Below are positions 20,386 to 29,883 of a stretch of 45,003 bases of DNA, piece by piece. The notes beneath the pieces are model-generated. The model searched no databases, was not told the DNA's origin, and saw only the letters and a list, made by a program, of their open reading frames with translations. Where the stretch lies: positions 1-45,003 of the forward strand of contig CAKKRZ010000020.1 of the NCBI GenBank assembly GCA_919902925.1. The letters are read 5' to 3'. The translations under genes were made by a program, and so were the position numbers. This stretch comes from Acidiferrobacterales bacterium. GTDB lineage: Bacteria > Pseudomonadota > Gammaproteobacteria > Acidiferrobacterales > Sulfurifustaceae. How positions within the stretch are numbered: position 1 is the stretch's first letter; each line of letters starts with the position of its first letter.

Positions 20386-21209
20386 GTAGCGATCTTTACC
20401 GGGCTCAGGGCGCGGGTGCCTCGCTGCGCCGCATCGGCGCCTTGCTCATCCGTCATCTGTACCTGCTGCGCGGGTCGTGGCCGCGGGTGCTGGAGTTGAT
20501 GTACTGGCCGACGGTGCAGATGGTGCTGTGGGGTTTCATTACCCTGTTTCTGGTCAATCACAGTTCCTGGCTGGCGCAGGCCTCGGGTGTCTTGCTCACC
20601 GGCGTGCTGTTGTGGGACGTGTTGTTCCGCGGCCAGCTGGGCGTGTCGCTGGTGTTCATGGAAGAAATGTGGTCGCGCAACCTCGGCCACCTGTTTGTCA
20701 GCCCACTGCGAACGACGGAGCTGGCCGCGGCGCTCCTGTCCATGAGCCTGGTCCGCACCCTGATCGGCGTCGGTGGCGCGGCGCTGGTGGCGATTCCGCT
20801 GTTTCATTTTTCCGTGTTCGACATGGGGCTGCCGCTGCTGGCGTTCTTTGCCAATCTGATCGTCATGGGCTGGGCAATCGGTCTGGCCGTTTCGGGCATC
20901 GTGCTGCGCTACGGACTCGGTGCCGAGAGCATGGCCTGGATCGCCATCTTCGCCGTCCAACCCGTGAGCGGTGTGTATTACCCGATTGCGATCCTGCCGG
21001 AGTGGTTGCAGTGGGTCGCCTGGGCGCTGCCGTCCAGCCATGTGTTCGAGGGCATGCGCGCCGTGCTCATTGACCATCATTTCCGGTCGGACCTGCTGCT
21101 CAATGCCGCGTTGCTGAATCTGGTGTATCTGGCGGCGGGTCTGGCGGTGTTTCTGGCCTATTTCCGGATTGCCCGGGTTCGCGGGCAGCTGCTGCAAATC
21201 GGCGAGTAG
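20382..21209 (+). CDS. ABC-2 type exporter, permease
   Basis: Six-TM ABC-2 membrane protein; ALPSSHVFEGMRAVLIDHHF; 4-nt overlap with the ATPase gene. Confidence 0.9.
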   Translation: MSSDLYRAQGAGASLRRIGALLIRHLYLLRGSWPRVLELMYWPTVQMVLWGFITLFLVNHSSWLAQASGVLLTGVLLWDVLFRGQLGVSLVFMEEMWSRNLGHLFVSPLRTTELAAALLSMSLVRTLIGVGGAALVAIPLFHFSVFDMGLPLLAFFANLIVMGWAIGLAVSGIVLRYGLGAESMAWIAIFAVQPVSGVYYPIAILPEWLQWVAWALPSSHVFEGMRAVLIDHHFRSDLLLNAALLNLVYLAAGLAVFLAYFRIARVRGQLLQIGE

Positions 21210-21267
21210 TGACGGCCCGGACGCGCTTGGGTAAGCTTGTCGTTCGATAGCATCATTGAAGACCATC

Positions 21268-21495
21268 ATGCCCTATTTCGTGTTTCGCATTGCCGCCGAC
21301 CGACAGCACAGCCTGTTGGGCACCTACGAAAAGTATCCGGAGGCCAAGGCCGCCTGCCGCGACCTGCGCGCAAAGGAATCGCCCACTGATCCCACCGCCA
21401 TCCGCATGGCCTTCGCCAAGAGCGAATACGAGGCCAAGCGCCTGTTGAGCGAAAAGCGCACGCCGTCCAGTCCGCTCGAGGAGTGGGAAGCCTGA
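21268..21495 (+). CDS. Conserved-looking small hypothetical protein
   Basis: MPYFVFRIAADRQHSLLGTYEKYPEAKAACRDLRAKE...; overlaps the next ORF start. Confidence 0.7.
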   Translation: MPYFVFRIAADRQHSLLGTYEKYPEAKAACRDLRAKESPTDPTAIRMAFAKSEYEAKRLLSEKRTPSSPLEEWEA

Positions 21496-22448
21496 GCAAT
21501 CATCGCTCCCCGGGGCAGGATCGACCCGCGCCTTCCGATCGATTGAGCGACGAAGACCGCAAGAAGATCGCCGCCATCCAGATCCAGGCGGCCGATGTGC
21601 GCGACCAGCGCGAGCGCGACTATCCCCAGATCGGCACCGCCCCCCGTATCCTCGGGCGTGACTACAGGCCCGCGTGGAAGATCGTTCGCGACTGGTTGTT
21701 GCTCATCTTGTCGATCGGCGCAGTGATCTTTTTCCTGGTCTACGTTTATTTCACCGGCGTGGTGCTGGTGGTGACTGCCATCACCACGTTCTTCCCGCAA
21801 TTTCTGCTCATCGCTACCGTGGCGACGGCCGCTTTTTTTCTCTGGCGCCATTTTCGCAAGCCGCCCCTGGCGCGTGATCGGTTGCGGGCGGTCCAGAAAT
21901 TGATCGACAAACATGAATACCAGCTGGCGATGAAAGATCTGATCCCGATAGCCGAGCAAGGCCATCCGCCGGCGCAGATGTTACTGGCGTGGCTGTACGA
22001 AAATGCCCGTGGAACCGCGCGCGAACCGGCGTTGGCTTTCCGCTGGTATGAGGCGGCCGCGCAGCGCAACAACCCCGAGGCTCAGTGCGCGGCGGGCATG
22101 CGCTATGCCGATGGCGACGGGGTGAAGGTGGATTTCGGCAAAGCCATCGATTGGCTCAGCCGCGCCGCCGGCCAGGGGGTGGCCGAGGCCGCGCGCCGTC
22201 TCGGGCACCTGTACGAAACCGGCGGTGTGGGTTTCGCCGCAGATCGCGAGAAGGCGGTGGAGTGGTACTACCGGGCCGGTGCGCTGTTCCAGAAACGCGG
22301 CCAGCGCGAGGATGCACAGGCGCTGGTTGTGCACCTGCGGTCACTGGCGGCCGGCTATCCGGCCGTGCAGGCGATGGTGACTAAACTGGAAGTGACGCTG
22401 CGCGAAGGATCGCCGCATCCCACCGGCGACCAGTCCGGCACAGTTTAA
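21483..22448 (+). CDS. Sel1-repeat (TPR-like) membrane protein
   Basis: TM pair then Sel1 repeats: PPAQMLLAWLYENARGTAREPALAFRWYEAAAQRNNPEAQCAAGMRYADGDGVKVDFGKAIDWLSRAAGQGVAEAARRLGHLYE. Confidence 0.82.
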   Translation: MGSLSNHRSPGQDRPAPSDRLSDEDRKKIAAIQIQAADVRDQRERDYPQIGTAPRILGRDYRPAWKIVRDWLLLILSIGAVIFFLVYVYFTGVVLVVTAITTFFPQFLLIATVATAAFFLWRHFRKPPLARDRLRAVQKLIDKHEYQLAMKDLIPIAEQGHPPAQMLLAWLYENARGTAREPALAFRWYEAAAQRNNPEAQCAAGMRYADGDGVKVDFGKAIDWLSRAAGQGVAEAARRLGHLYETGGVGFAADREKAVEWYYRAGALFQKRGQREDAQALVVHLRSLAAGYPAVQAMVTKLEVTLREGSPHPTGDQSGTV

Positions 22449-22507
22449 CTGGCGGTGGCGAGTGGTACCGCAAATCACCGCCGCACTGACGGTGCTCGAG
22501 CAAGGAT

Positions 22508-22582
22508 TGGTGGGCGATGCAGGGCTTGAACCTGCGACCCCTGCCGTGTGAAGGCAGTGCTCTACCGCTGAGCTAATCGCCC
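22508..22582 (-). tRNA. tRNA-Val (CAC)
   Basis: Reverse complement GGGCGATTAGCTCAGCGGTAGAGCACTGCCTTCACACGGCAGGGGTCGCAGGTTCAAGCCCTGCATCGCCCACCA. Confidence 0.93.
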
Positions 22583-22821
22583 GGGTCTGGAAACAAGCGG
22601 CAGAGTTTACGGGCCGGCCCGATGTCGGTCAATTTTGTGAAGCCCAATCATGCCTTTGTCGGAACAAAGTTCATAAGACCAGCTTCGCTTCGTTCGTCCT
22701 GTCAATAATGAAGCCCTACTGCGCTGCGCTGCGTTCGTCCTGTCATAATAATACCGGCTGCTTTCGCCGGGCGTTTTCATTACCATAGCCGCCCCGATAC
22801 GTTCCAGGCCCTGTCTCCGGC

Positions 22822-24228
22822 ATGACTATCCGTACCCGCTTCGCCCCCAGTCCCACCGGCTACCTGCACATCGGCGGGGCGCGCACGGCGCTGTTTTCCT
22901 GGCTGTATGCCCGCAAGCATGGCGGCACGTTCATCCTGCGCATCGAGGATACCGACCTGGAGCGTTCCACCGCCGAATCGGTAGACGCCATCCTGCAAGG
23001 CATGACTTGGCTCGGCCTGGAATACGACGAGGGCCCGTTTTTCCAGACCCACCGTTTCCCGCGCTACAAAGAGATCCTCGATCGCCTGCTGGTCGAGGGC
23101 AAGGCCTACCGTTGTTATTGCACGAAAGAGCGGCTGGAGCAGTTGCGCGCCGAGCAGATGGCGCGCAAGGAGAAGCCGCGTTACGACGGCCGCTGTCGCG
23201 ATGGCGTGGCCAATCCGCCGAAAGACATTCCGCCGGTGATCCGTTTCCGAAATCCCCAGGAAGGCGCGGTGGTGGTCGACGATCAGGTGCGCGGTCGCGT
23301 GGTCTTCCAGAACACCGAACTCGACGACCTTATTATTGCCCGCTCGGATAGCACCCCGACCTACAATTTCACCGTGGTGGTGGATGACATGGACATGAAC
23401 ATCACCCATGTTATCCGCGGCGATGATCACCTGAACAACACCCCGCGCCAACTCAACATGCTGTTGGCGCTGGGCGTGCCCCCGCCGGTGTATGCCCATG
23501 TGCCGATGATCCTCGGCGCCGACGGTGCGCGCCTGTCGAAGCGCCACGGCGCCGTCAGTGTCATGCAGTACCGGGACGAGGGCTACCTGCCCGAGGCCCT
23601 GTTGAATTATCTGGTGCGTCTGGGCTGGTCGCACGGCGACCAGGAGATTTTCTCGATTGATGAAATGACCCGGCTGTTCGACATCGTCAACGTCAACAAT
23701 TCAGCGTCAACCTTCAACCCGGACAAGCTGCTGTGGCTGAACCAGCATTACCTGAAGTCCAGCGATCCCGCCCATGTCGCGCGGCACCTCAGCCATCATC
23801 TGGGCCAGCACCAGATCGATCCAAGCCAAGGTCCGCCCCTGACTGATGTCGTTATCTCCCAGCGCGAGCGCGCCAAAACCCTCGCCGAGATGGCGGCCGG
23901 CAGCGTGTTCTTTTACAAGGAGCCGGATGGCTACGACGAAAAAGATGCCAACGCCCATCTGAAACCCGCCATCGCCCCGGTCCTGGCCGATCTGCATGCC
24001 AGGCTCGAGGCCTTGCCGCTGTGGACGACCGAAGCCATCCACGAGGTCATCGCCGCCACGGCCACCGCCCACGATCTCAAACTCGGCAAGATTGCCCAGC
24101 CGGTGCGCGTGGCGCTGTGCGGCCGCGCGGTTTCTCCTCCCATCGACCAGACGTTGTTCCTGGTGGGCCGTGCTCGCGCGCTCCAGCGCATCGATCGGGC
24201 GCTGCTTTATCTGGGCGGAAAACCCTGA
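22822..24228 (+). CDS. gltX: Glutamyl-tRNA synthetase
   Basis: [59 protein letters not shown] (KMSKS-like). Confidence 0.97.
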   Translation: MTIRTRFAPSPTGYLHIGGARTALFSWLYARKHGGTFILRIEDTDLERSTAESVDAILQGMTWLGLEYDEGPFFQTHRFPRYKEILDRLLVEGKAYRCYCTKERLEQLRAEQMARKEKPRYDGRCRDGVANPPKDIPPVIRFRNPQEGAVVVDDQVRGRVVFQNTELDDLIIARSDSTPTYNFTVVVDDMDMNITHVIRGDDHLNNTPRQLNMLLALGVPPPVYAHVPMILGADGARLSKRHGAVSVMQYRDEGYLPEALLNYLVRLGWSHGDQEIFSIDEMTRLFDIVNVNNSASTFNPDKLLWLNQHYLKSSDPAHVARHLSHHLGQHQIDPSQGPPLTDVVISQRERAKTLAEMAAGSVFFYKEPDGYDEKDANAHLKPAIAPVLADLHARLEALPLWTTEAIHEVIAATATAHDLKLGKIAQPVRVALCGRAVSPPIDQTLFLVGRARALQRIDRALLYLGGKP

Positions 24229-24276
24229 TTTCTTGACCCTTGCGGGGTAGGGAGGGTAAAGTACCGCGCCTTTTCA

Positions 24277-24352
24277 GGGGCTATAGCTCAGCTGGGAGAG
24301 CGCATGCATGGCATGCATGAGGTCGCCGGTTCGATCCCGGCTAGCTCCACCA
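24277..24352 (+). tRNA. tRNA-Ala (GGC)
   Basis: GGGGCTATAGCTCAGCTGGGAGAGCGCATGCATGGCATGCATGAGGTCGCCGGTTCGATCCCGGCTAGCTCCACCA. Confidence 0.95.
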
Positions 24353-24490
24353 ATTCAATGGACTGAGGACTAAGTGCTGAGGACTAAGGTCCAGGTAGAA
24401 GGTTGGCTTAAGCGTGTCTCACCGCTTTTGTTTCCTGTCTTCTCTAAGTCACCTTTTCTCGGTCCACAGTCCTCAGTCATGATGTTTTTT

Positions 24491-24566
24491 GTCCCCATCG
24501 TCTAGAGGCCCAGGACACTGCCCTTTCACGGCAGCGACGGGGGTTCGAATCCCCCTGGGGACGCCA
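24491..24566 (+). tRNA. tRNA-Glu (TTC)
   Basis: GTCCCCATCGTCTAGAGGCCCAGGACACTGCCCTTTCACGGCAGCGACGGGGGTTCGAATCCCCCTGGGGACGCCA. Confidence 0.96.
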
Positions 24567-24609
24567 TTTATTTTTTTCCTTTTTCATGTCAGGGAGTCCG
24601 TCGCTTTAA

Positions 24610-24912
24610 ATGGATACCCGCATCTATCCCGGCATCGACAAGGACCGTTACGGCGGCATGACCGACATCGGCCGCATCATCCGCGATGCCTGGGTGTTCG
24701 GGCTGATTCCCGAAACCGAAACTGGCATCGGTTGGACGTACAGCCGGGTCGAGGCGCTCTACGATCAGGTGCATGCGCAGTGGATGAAACACGGCCACCT
24801 GGCCAGCTACCTGCCGCCGGAATTGAAGGAACGCCACGAACAGATTTATGCTGAGGCCGTGGCCCGCGCCCGCGTGCAGGGCTGGTCGGTCGAACTCGGT
24901 GACGACGACTGA
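24610..24912 (+). CDS. Conserved-looking hypothetical protein
   Basis: 100-aa ORF MDTRIYPGIDKDRYGGMTDIGRIIRDAWVFGLIPETETG...; codon usage consistent with neighbours. Confidence 0.75.
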   Translation: MDTRIYPGIDKDRYGGMTDIGRIIRDAWVFGLIPETETGIGWTYSRVEALYDQVHAQWMKHGHLASYLPPELKERHEQIYAEAVARARVQGWSVELGDDD

Positions 24913-24918
24913 GGGGCG

Positions 24919-25305
24919 ATGACGGCCGACGGCAAACCGAAGCCGTTGCTGGCGATCATCGAACTGGGTGGCTATCCCGACTTCCGGCCGGTCTACGAAC
25001 GTGCCGGCTATCTGCCGCAGGTCGTGATGTCGGTGCGCAAGGCGATGGCGGAAATTCGCCGCTCCGCGCCAGCGGCGGTCGTCTGCGAGTTCAATTTCCA
25101 GTCCGATTTTCGCGATCGCACCAGCACGCTGGAGTCGTTGCTGGCGGCGATCTCGCATCAGCCGGAAACGCGCGTGATTGTCTTCTACGATCGTGAGCAC
25201 GCCCATCATCTCGAGCGGCTGAAGGCGCGTTTCCCGCTGCACGCGGTCCTGCCTTATCCCATCGACGTCGTCGAGTTGGAGCGAGTGCTGTCGATCGGTC
25301 AGTAG
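24919..25305 (+). CDS. Hypothetical protein, receiver-like fold without obvious phospho-acceptor Asp
   Basis: PLLAIIELGGYPDFRPVY...AAVVCEFNFQSDFRDRTSTLESLLAAI...TRVIVFYDREHAHHLERL...HAVLPYPIDVVELERVL alternates like a beta/alpha receiver. Confidence 0.6.
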   Translation: MTADGKPKPLLAIIELGGYPDFRPVYERAGYLPQVVMSVRKAMAEIRRSAPAAVVCEFNFQSDFRDRTSTLESLLAAISHQPETRVIVFYDREHAHHLERLKARFPLHAVLPYPIDVVELERVLSIGQ

Positions 25306-25988
25306 GAACTACCCGACGAGCCGAACGGCGGCTGGCGACCCACCAGCCATTCGAGCATGGTCAGTTCATCGTCCGTGTGGTTGATCACCTTGGCTTTGAC
25401 AATCAATTTCTTACGACCGCTGCTGGCCGGGTAGATGTAGCGCGGGGCCTCGTGGTGTTTGGTGGTAATGGTTTCCGAAGTGTCGGGTTTGTCGGCCACC
25501 GCCAGCTGGGTGGTGCCGTAGCAGGTGCAGACAAAGGTCTTGTCCTTTTCAGCCTCGATGTAAAGACCGGTGCCGCGAATACCGATCACGGTCGTGGTCG
25601 TCAGGAAGCGACGCTCGGCCTTGTTGGGGGCGAAGACCGACAACAACTTGCCGGCCTTGAGGGTCAGGCGTTGGATCAGGGCCGGTTCGCCTTCCACGGT
25701 GAGTGTGGAATTTTCGCGCATCAGGTAGGCGTCGACGCCGACGACGAAGATCACGGTGCCGTCAGGGCCGGTGCGGATGGTGTCGCCGGGGTGTACCGGC
25801 ATGCGCAACTTGGCGGGCAGGCGGTTGATGAAGACCTGGCCGCTCAGGCGGTGCACGCCCTGGAACTCCGGTTTGGTGCCCATGGCCTGTGCCCAGCGGG
25901 CGGAGAGCAGGGCCGTCACGCCGGCGCCGCCGGCGGTCAGGCGCAGGAATTCGCGACGGGACAGGTGGCGGGGGGTCATGTTCGGCAT
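25299..25988 (-). CDS. FecR-domain protein with twin-arginine (Tat) signal
   Basis: MPNMTPRHLSRREFLRLTAGGAGVTALLSARWAQA signal; LRMPVHPGDTIRTGPDGTVIFVVGVDAYLMRENSTLTVEG...TTTVIGIRGTGLYIEAE. Confidence 0.85.
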   Translation of the reverse strand: MPNMTPRHLSRREFLRLTAGGAGVTALLSARWAQAMGTKPEFQGVHRLSGQVFINRLPAKLRMPVHPGDTIRTGPDGTVIFVVGVDAYLMRENSTLTVEGEPALIQRLTLKAGKLLSVFAPNKAERRFLTTTTVIGIRGTGLYIEAEKDKTFVCTCYGTTQLAVADKPDTSETITTKHHEAPRYIYPASSGRKKLIVKAKVINHTDDELTMLEWLVGRQPPFGSSGSSY

Positions 25989-26080
25989 GCTAGGGCTCCC
26001 GGTGTTCGCGGCTGTGAATTGCTTCACATCCGGTGACTTCATTATGATTCGTCCAATCAGCTTAGAAGGCAACCCTATTC

Positions 26081-28012
26081 TTGTCGAGCAGCGCAGACAC
26101 GCTGGGTGAGGGCGGGCCGTTTGCCCGCCGGCTTCCCGGATTTGTACCCAGGTCAGGTCAGCAGGAGATGGCGTCCAGGATCGAGGATGCGATCGCCCAC
26201 GGCGGTCGCCTGGTTGCCGAGTCGGGCACCGGCACCGGCAAGACCTTCGCCTATCTGGTGCCGGCATTGTTGTCGGGCCGCAAGACGCTGATCTCCACCG
26301 GCACCCGTCATCTGCAAGACCAGCTCTATCGCCGCGATCTGCCGGTGGTGCTGGAGGCCCTGCAGGTACCGGTGACCACGGCCCTGTTAAAAGGGCGCAG
26401 CAACTATCTGTGCCTGCACCGGCTGGAACGTCTGGAGGCGGACGGTGTCGGCTATCGCCTGGCCGGCCAGCTGGCCGGTGTCCGGAATTGGTCGCAACGC
26501 ACCCGCACCGGTGACATCGCCGAACTGGGCGAGCTGCCGGAGGATGCCGAGGTCTGGCCGCTGGTGACGTCGACCACCGACAATTGCCTGGGCAGCAAGT
26601 GTGGCTCCTACACTGACTGTCACGTGTTGCGGGCGCGGCGCGAGGCACTGGCCGCCGATCTGGTGGTGGTCAATCATCATCTCTTCTTCGCTGACCTGGC
26701 CCTGCGCGAGGAAGGCTTCGGCAGTTTGTTGCCCGGCGCCGAGGCGGTGATTTTCGACGAGGCCCATCAGTTGCCGGAGATCGCCTCGTTGTTCTTCAGC
26801 CAGTCGCTCACCAGCACCCAGCTTCGCGGTCTGGCCCGCGACGCGCGCCTGGAGCATGTGCGCGAGCAGAGCGGCATTGAGGCACTGCTGCCGGCCTGCG
26901 ACCGGATGGACAAGGCGGTATCGGATGTCCGTCTGGCCTTTGGCGATGATCCGCGCCGGGCGGCATGGGCGGCGCTCGACGGTTCGACGGAATTCCGCGC
27001 CGCCTGGACGACGCTGAATGAAGGCCTGCGTCACCTCTGTGCCGTGCTCGAACAGGCTGCGCCGCGCGGCGAGGGACTGGCCAGCTGTGCGCGTCGCGCC
27101 TCAAGTGTGCTTGACTGTTTGTTAAAGATTGGAGCGACGGCCTCCATGGAGATCGTCACCTGGTTCGAGACCAGCACGCGCGGGTTCGGTATTTATCTGA
27201 CTCCCCTCGACACCGCCACGCCGTTCCGCGCGCGCCTCGAAGCAGAAACGCGTGCTTGGGTTTTCACCTCCGCCACCCTGTCGGTGAGCGGCCGCTTTGA
27301 TCACTTCCAGGCCCAGCTCGGGCTGGAAGACGCCGATACCGGTATTTGGGAAAGCCCTTTCGATTACGCCGGCCAGTCGTTGCTTTACCTGCCGACCGGG
27401 CTGCCCGAACCTGCTTCGCCCGACTACGTGGCCGCCGTGGTCGATTGTGCCTGCGAAGTAATACAGGCGAGCCGCGGCCGCGCCTTCGTGCTTTTTACCA
27501 GCCACCGCGCCCTGCGCCAGGCGGCATCGCTCTTGGCCGGCCGCGTGCCTTACCCGTTACTGGTACAGGGACAGGCACCGCGCGGTCAATTGTTGGCCCG
27601 CTTCCGGGAGCTGGGCAACGCGGTGTTGCTGGGGACCGGCAGCTTCTGGGAGGGCGTCGATGTGCGCGGTGAAACATTGTCTTGCGTGATCATCGACAAG
27701 TTGCCCTTTGCCTCGCCGGACGATCCGGTGTTCCAGGCTCGGGCGGTGGCGATGGAGGAATCCGGCGGCAGTCCTTTCATGGACTTCCAGCTGCCCACGG
27801 CGGTGCTGGCGCTCAAGCAGGGCGCCGGGCGGCTGATCCGCGATACCACCGATCGGGGCGTGCTGGTGCTGTGTGATCCACGCCTGCTGGGCAAGGGCTA
27901 TGGACGGGCCTTTCTGGCCAGCCTGCCGCCCATGCCAAGAACCCGGGATATGGCCGAGGTGGCGGCTTTTTTCGGGAAGGCGGATGTGCCGACGCTCCTG
28001 GCCGAGGTGTGA
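26081..28012 (+). CDS. yoaA: ATP-dependent DNA helicase, YoaA/DinG-like (XPD-type with FeS cysteines)
   Basis: [31 protein letters not shown] Walker A; Cys cluster (YLCLHR...NCLGSKCGSYTDCHV); DEAH box FDEAHQLPEI; QGAGRLIRDTTDRGVLVLCDPR. Confidence 0.88.
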   Translation: MSSSADTLGEGGPFARRLPGFVPRSGQQEMASRIEDAIAHGGRLVAESGTGTGKTFAYLVPALLSGRKTLISTGTRHLQDQLYRRDLPVVLEALQVPVTTALLKGRSNYLCLHRLERLEADGVGYRLAGQLAGVRNWSQRTRTGDIAELGELPEDAEVWPLVTSTTDNCLGSKCGSYTDCHVLRARREALAADLVVVNHHLFFADLALREEGFGSLLPGAEAVIFDEAHQLPEIASLFFSQSLTSTQLRGLARDARLEHVREQSGIEALLPACDRMDKAVSDVRLAFGDDPRRAAWAALDGSTEFRAAWTTLNEGLRHLCAVLEQAAPRGEGLASCARRASSVLDCLLKIGATASMEIVTWFETSTRGFGIYLTPLDTATPFRARLEAETRAWVFTSATLSVSGRFDHFQAQLGLEDADTGIWESPFDYAGQSLLYLPTGLPEPASPDYVAAVVDCACEVIQASRGRAFVLFTSHRALRQAASLLAGRVPYPLLVQGQAPRGQLLARFRELGNAVLLGTGSFWEGVDVRGETLSCVIIDKLPFASPDDPVFQARAVAMEESGGSPFMDFQLPTAVLALKQGAGRLIRDTTDRGVLVLCDPRLLGKGYGRAFLASLPPMPRTRDMAEVAAFFGKADVPTLLAEV

Positions 28013-28081
28013 GAAACGGCCGGTGAGCGGCTATCCTTACGTATTCATACCCCCAACGTGTACTTTCACAGGAGCTCTCAC

Positions 28082-28708
28082 ATGTTCCCGCATTCCCCGA
28101 TTACAAGGCGTGTCCTGGCCATCGTCGGTCTGTCGCTCATGGCCGGCAGTGCACTGGCCAAGGACTTTAAGAGTGCGTTCGGTTATAGCGCCACGGTCCC
28201 TGATCATTGGCGAATCATGACCCGCGACGACGTTCAGGCCAACTCCGGACAGATCTCAAGTGACGCCAAGCGCGAGTTGAAGGATTTCAATCCGCAGACG
28301 GTCTCCGCCGTGCAACGGCAGATCGCGACCGGCAACGTCGAGGTGTTCTTCAACCTGAATACCTCCACCCACGACTTTGCCGACAACATCAACGTCATGC
28401 GTTCGAGCGGGCGGGTTCCAGTGTCTACCGCCGAAGGCCAACAGGCCTGCGCCGAGGCCAAGACCGGCTTGCCGGGGGTGATCGGCCGGCCGATCGATCT
28501 GCACGATTGCGGCTACCGCCAGATCAACGGCTTTCATGCGCTGTACATCAACATGACCGTCAGCGGGGCTCCCTACCGCAGCGCCCAGTACATGTTGCAG
28601 ATGAAGGACGGCCGGCATCTACTGTTCACGTTGACCGCCAAACACGGCGACTATCCGAAGCTCAAAAACGAGTTCGACGCCATCGTCAATTCCGTGCGGG
28701 TGCGCTGA
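28082..28708 (+). CDS. Hypothetical secreted protein
   Basis: Signal peptide MFPHSPITRRVLAIVGLSLMAGSALA; full-length ORF with host-like codon usage. Confidence 0.7.
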   Translation: MFPHSPITRRVLAIVGLSLMAGSALAKDFKSAFGYSATVPDHWRIMTRDDVQANSGQISSDAKRELKDFNPQTVSAVQRQIATGNVEVFFNLNTSTHDFADNINVMRSSGRVPVSTAEGQQACAEAKTGLPGVIGRPIDLHDCGYRQINGFHALYINMTVSGAPYRSAQYMLQMKDGRHLLFTLTAKHGDYPKLKNEFDAIVNSVRVR

Positions 28709-28738
28709 GCCATTGTCATTCGTGAACGCCACGCAGCG

Positions 28739-29251
28739 ATGAAACGCGAGCCGATCTGCACGCGTTGCGTGGCCAAGGGCCGCTGGGCGGTTTTTCTCGC
28801 CACCGGTTTCGGAGTCGGTACTGTACCGGTGGCGCCGGGCACCGTGGGCACGTTGCTGGCCGTGCCGATCTATCTTCTACTGTCGACCGCGAACCTGTTG
28901 CTGTATCTGGAGATACTGGTGGTGTTGCTGGTGGTCGGGCTGGTGGTCTGCCACACCGCCTCGGCGATCCTGGGCGACGATCACCCGGCCATCGTCTGGG
29001 ACGAGATTGTCGGTTTTCTCATCACCATGGCGGCGGCACCGGCCCACTGGGTGTGGCTGGTCGCCGGTTTTCTGTTGTTTCGCCTATTCGACATCTGGAA
29101 ACCTTTTCCCATCCGCCAGGTGCAGGACCGCTTGCACGGCGGCCCCGGCACCATGTTCGACGACGTCCTGGCCGGCGTTTACGCCTGGCTGTGTCTGCAG
29201 GGGCTGATCCTGTTGTCCGTGCGGTTCGACTGGACCCTGCCGGGGGGATAG
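28739..29251 (+). CDS. pgpA: Phosphatidylglycerophosphatase A
   Basis: FLATGFGVGTVPVAPGTVGTLLAVPIYLLL; DDHPAIVWDEIVGFLITM; KPFPIRQVQDRLHGGPGTMFDDVLAGVYA. Confidence 0.95.
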   Translation: MKREPICTRCVAKGRWAVFLATGFGVGTVPVAPGTVGTLLAVPIYLLLSTANLLLYLEILVVLLVVGLVVCHTASAILGDDHPAIVWDEIVGFLITMAAAPAHWVWLVAGFLLFRLFDIWKPFPIRQVQDRLHGGPGTMFDDVLAGVYAWLCLQGLILLSVRFDWTLPGG

Positions 29252-29406
29252 CAGGCTGCTGAAAAACGAGTTTCTCAGCAGCCTGCGGTGCGGTACATGG
29301 ACGTGCCGTCATTTTTCGAACACGTAAGTGTTTGAAAAATGGAGCGAGCCGCGGACATGTGCCGCGGCGAAGCGAGCTGAAAAAGTCCAGGAAGGACTTT
29401 TTCAGC
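29251..29406. repeat. Multi-hairpin MITE-like/bidirectional terminator element between convergent genes
   Basis: Perfect 12-bp stem GCAGGCTGCTGA/TCAGCAGCCTGC (29251-29286); 13-bp stem with one mismatch ATTTTTCGAACAC/GTGTTTGAAAAAT (29311-29340); perfect 13-bp stem GCTGAAAAAGTCC/GGACTTTTTCAGC (29376-29406); GCTGAAAAA...TTTTTCAGC near both ends. Confidence 0.75.
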
Positions 29407-29412
29407 ATCCAA

Positions 29413-29883
29413 CTAGACGTGCCGGCTGATGGGCCGGTGCGGTACGCCGGACATGAGCAGCCGGTACTGTTCGGTGCTCAGGTGCACCAGCTGTTCGTGA
29501 TCGCCGGCCTCGAAATAGATGTCGTCCGGCTCCAGCAGGCGGTCATCGAAGACACAGTCGAGACCGTAGGCATCGGCCAGCGGCGGGATCGCCCCGGGAT
29601 CGCAGTCGCTGAAGAGGGTGGTCAGCTCGGATTCGTCGACCATGACCAGATCGCGATGCGTGTGCTCGCGCAGAAGGTCGAGGTCGAGCCGGTGGGTGGC
29701 GGGTACGACGGCGAGCAGATAGCCGCGCCTGTCCTTGAGCACCACGCACTTGGCGAGGTTGTCGCCCGGGATGTGGGCGAGCTGTGCCGTGTGCATGCTG
29801 GTGGCGGTGCGCGGGTGCGGCAGGGTGTCGTAACGGACGCGATGGGAATCGAGGTACTGGCGTACGGATGGGGCCATGGACAT
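29413..29883 (-). CDS. YbaK/aminoacyl-tRNA deacylase (ProX-like) domain protein
   Basis: MSMAPSVRQYLDSHRVRYDTLPHPRTATSMHTAQLAHIPGDNLAKCVVLKDRRGYLLAVVPATHRLD. Confidence 0.87.
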   Translation of the reverse strand: MSMAPSVRQYLDSHRVRYDTLPHPRTATSMHTAQLAHIPGDNLAKCVVLKDRRGYLLAVVPATHRLDLDLLREHTHRDLVMVDESELTTLFSDCDPGAIPPLADAYGLDCVFDDRLLEPDDIYFEAGDHEQLVHLSTEQYRLLMSGVPHRPISRHV

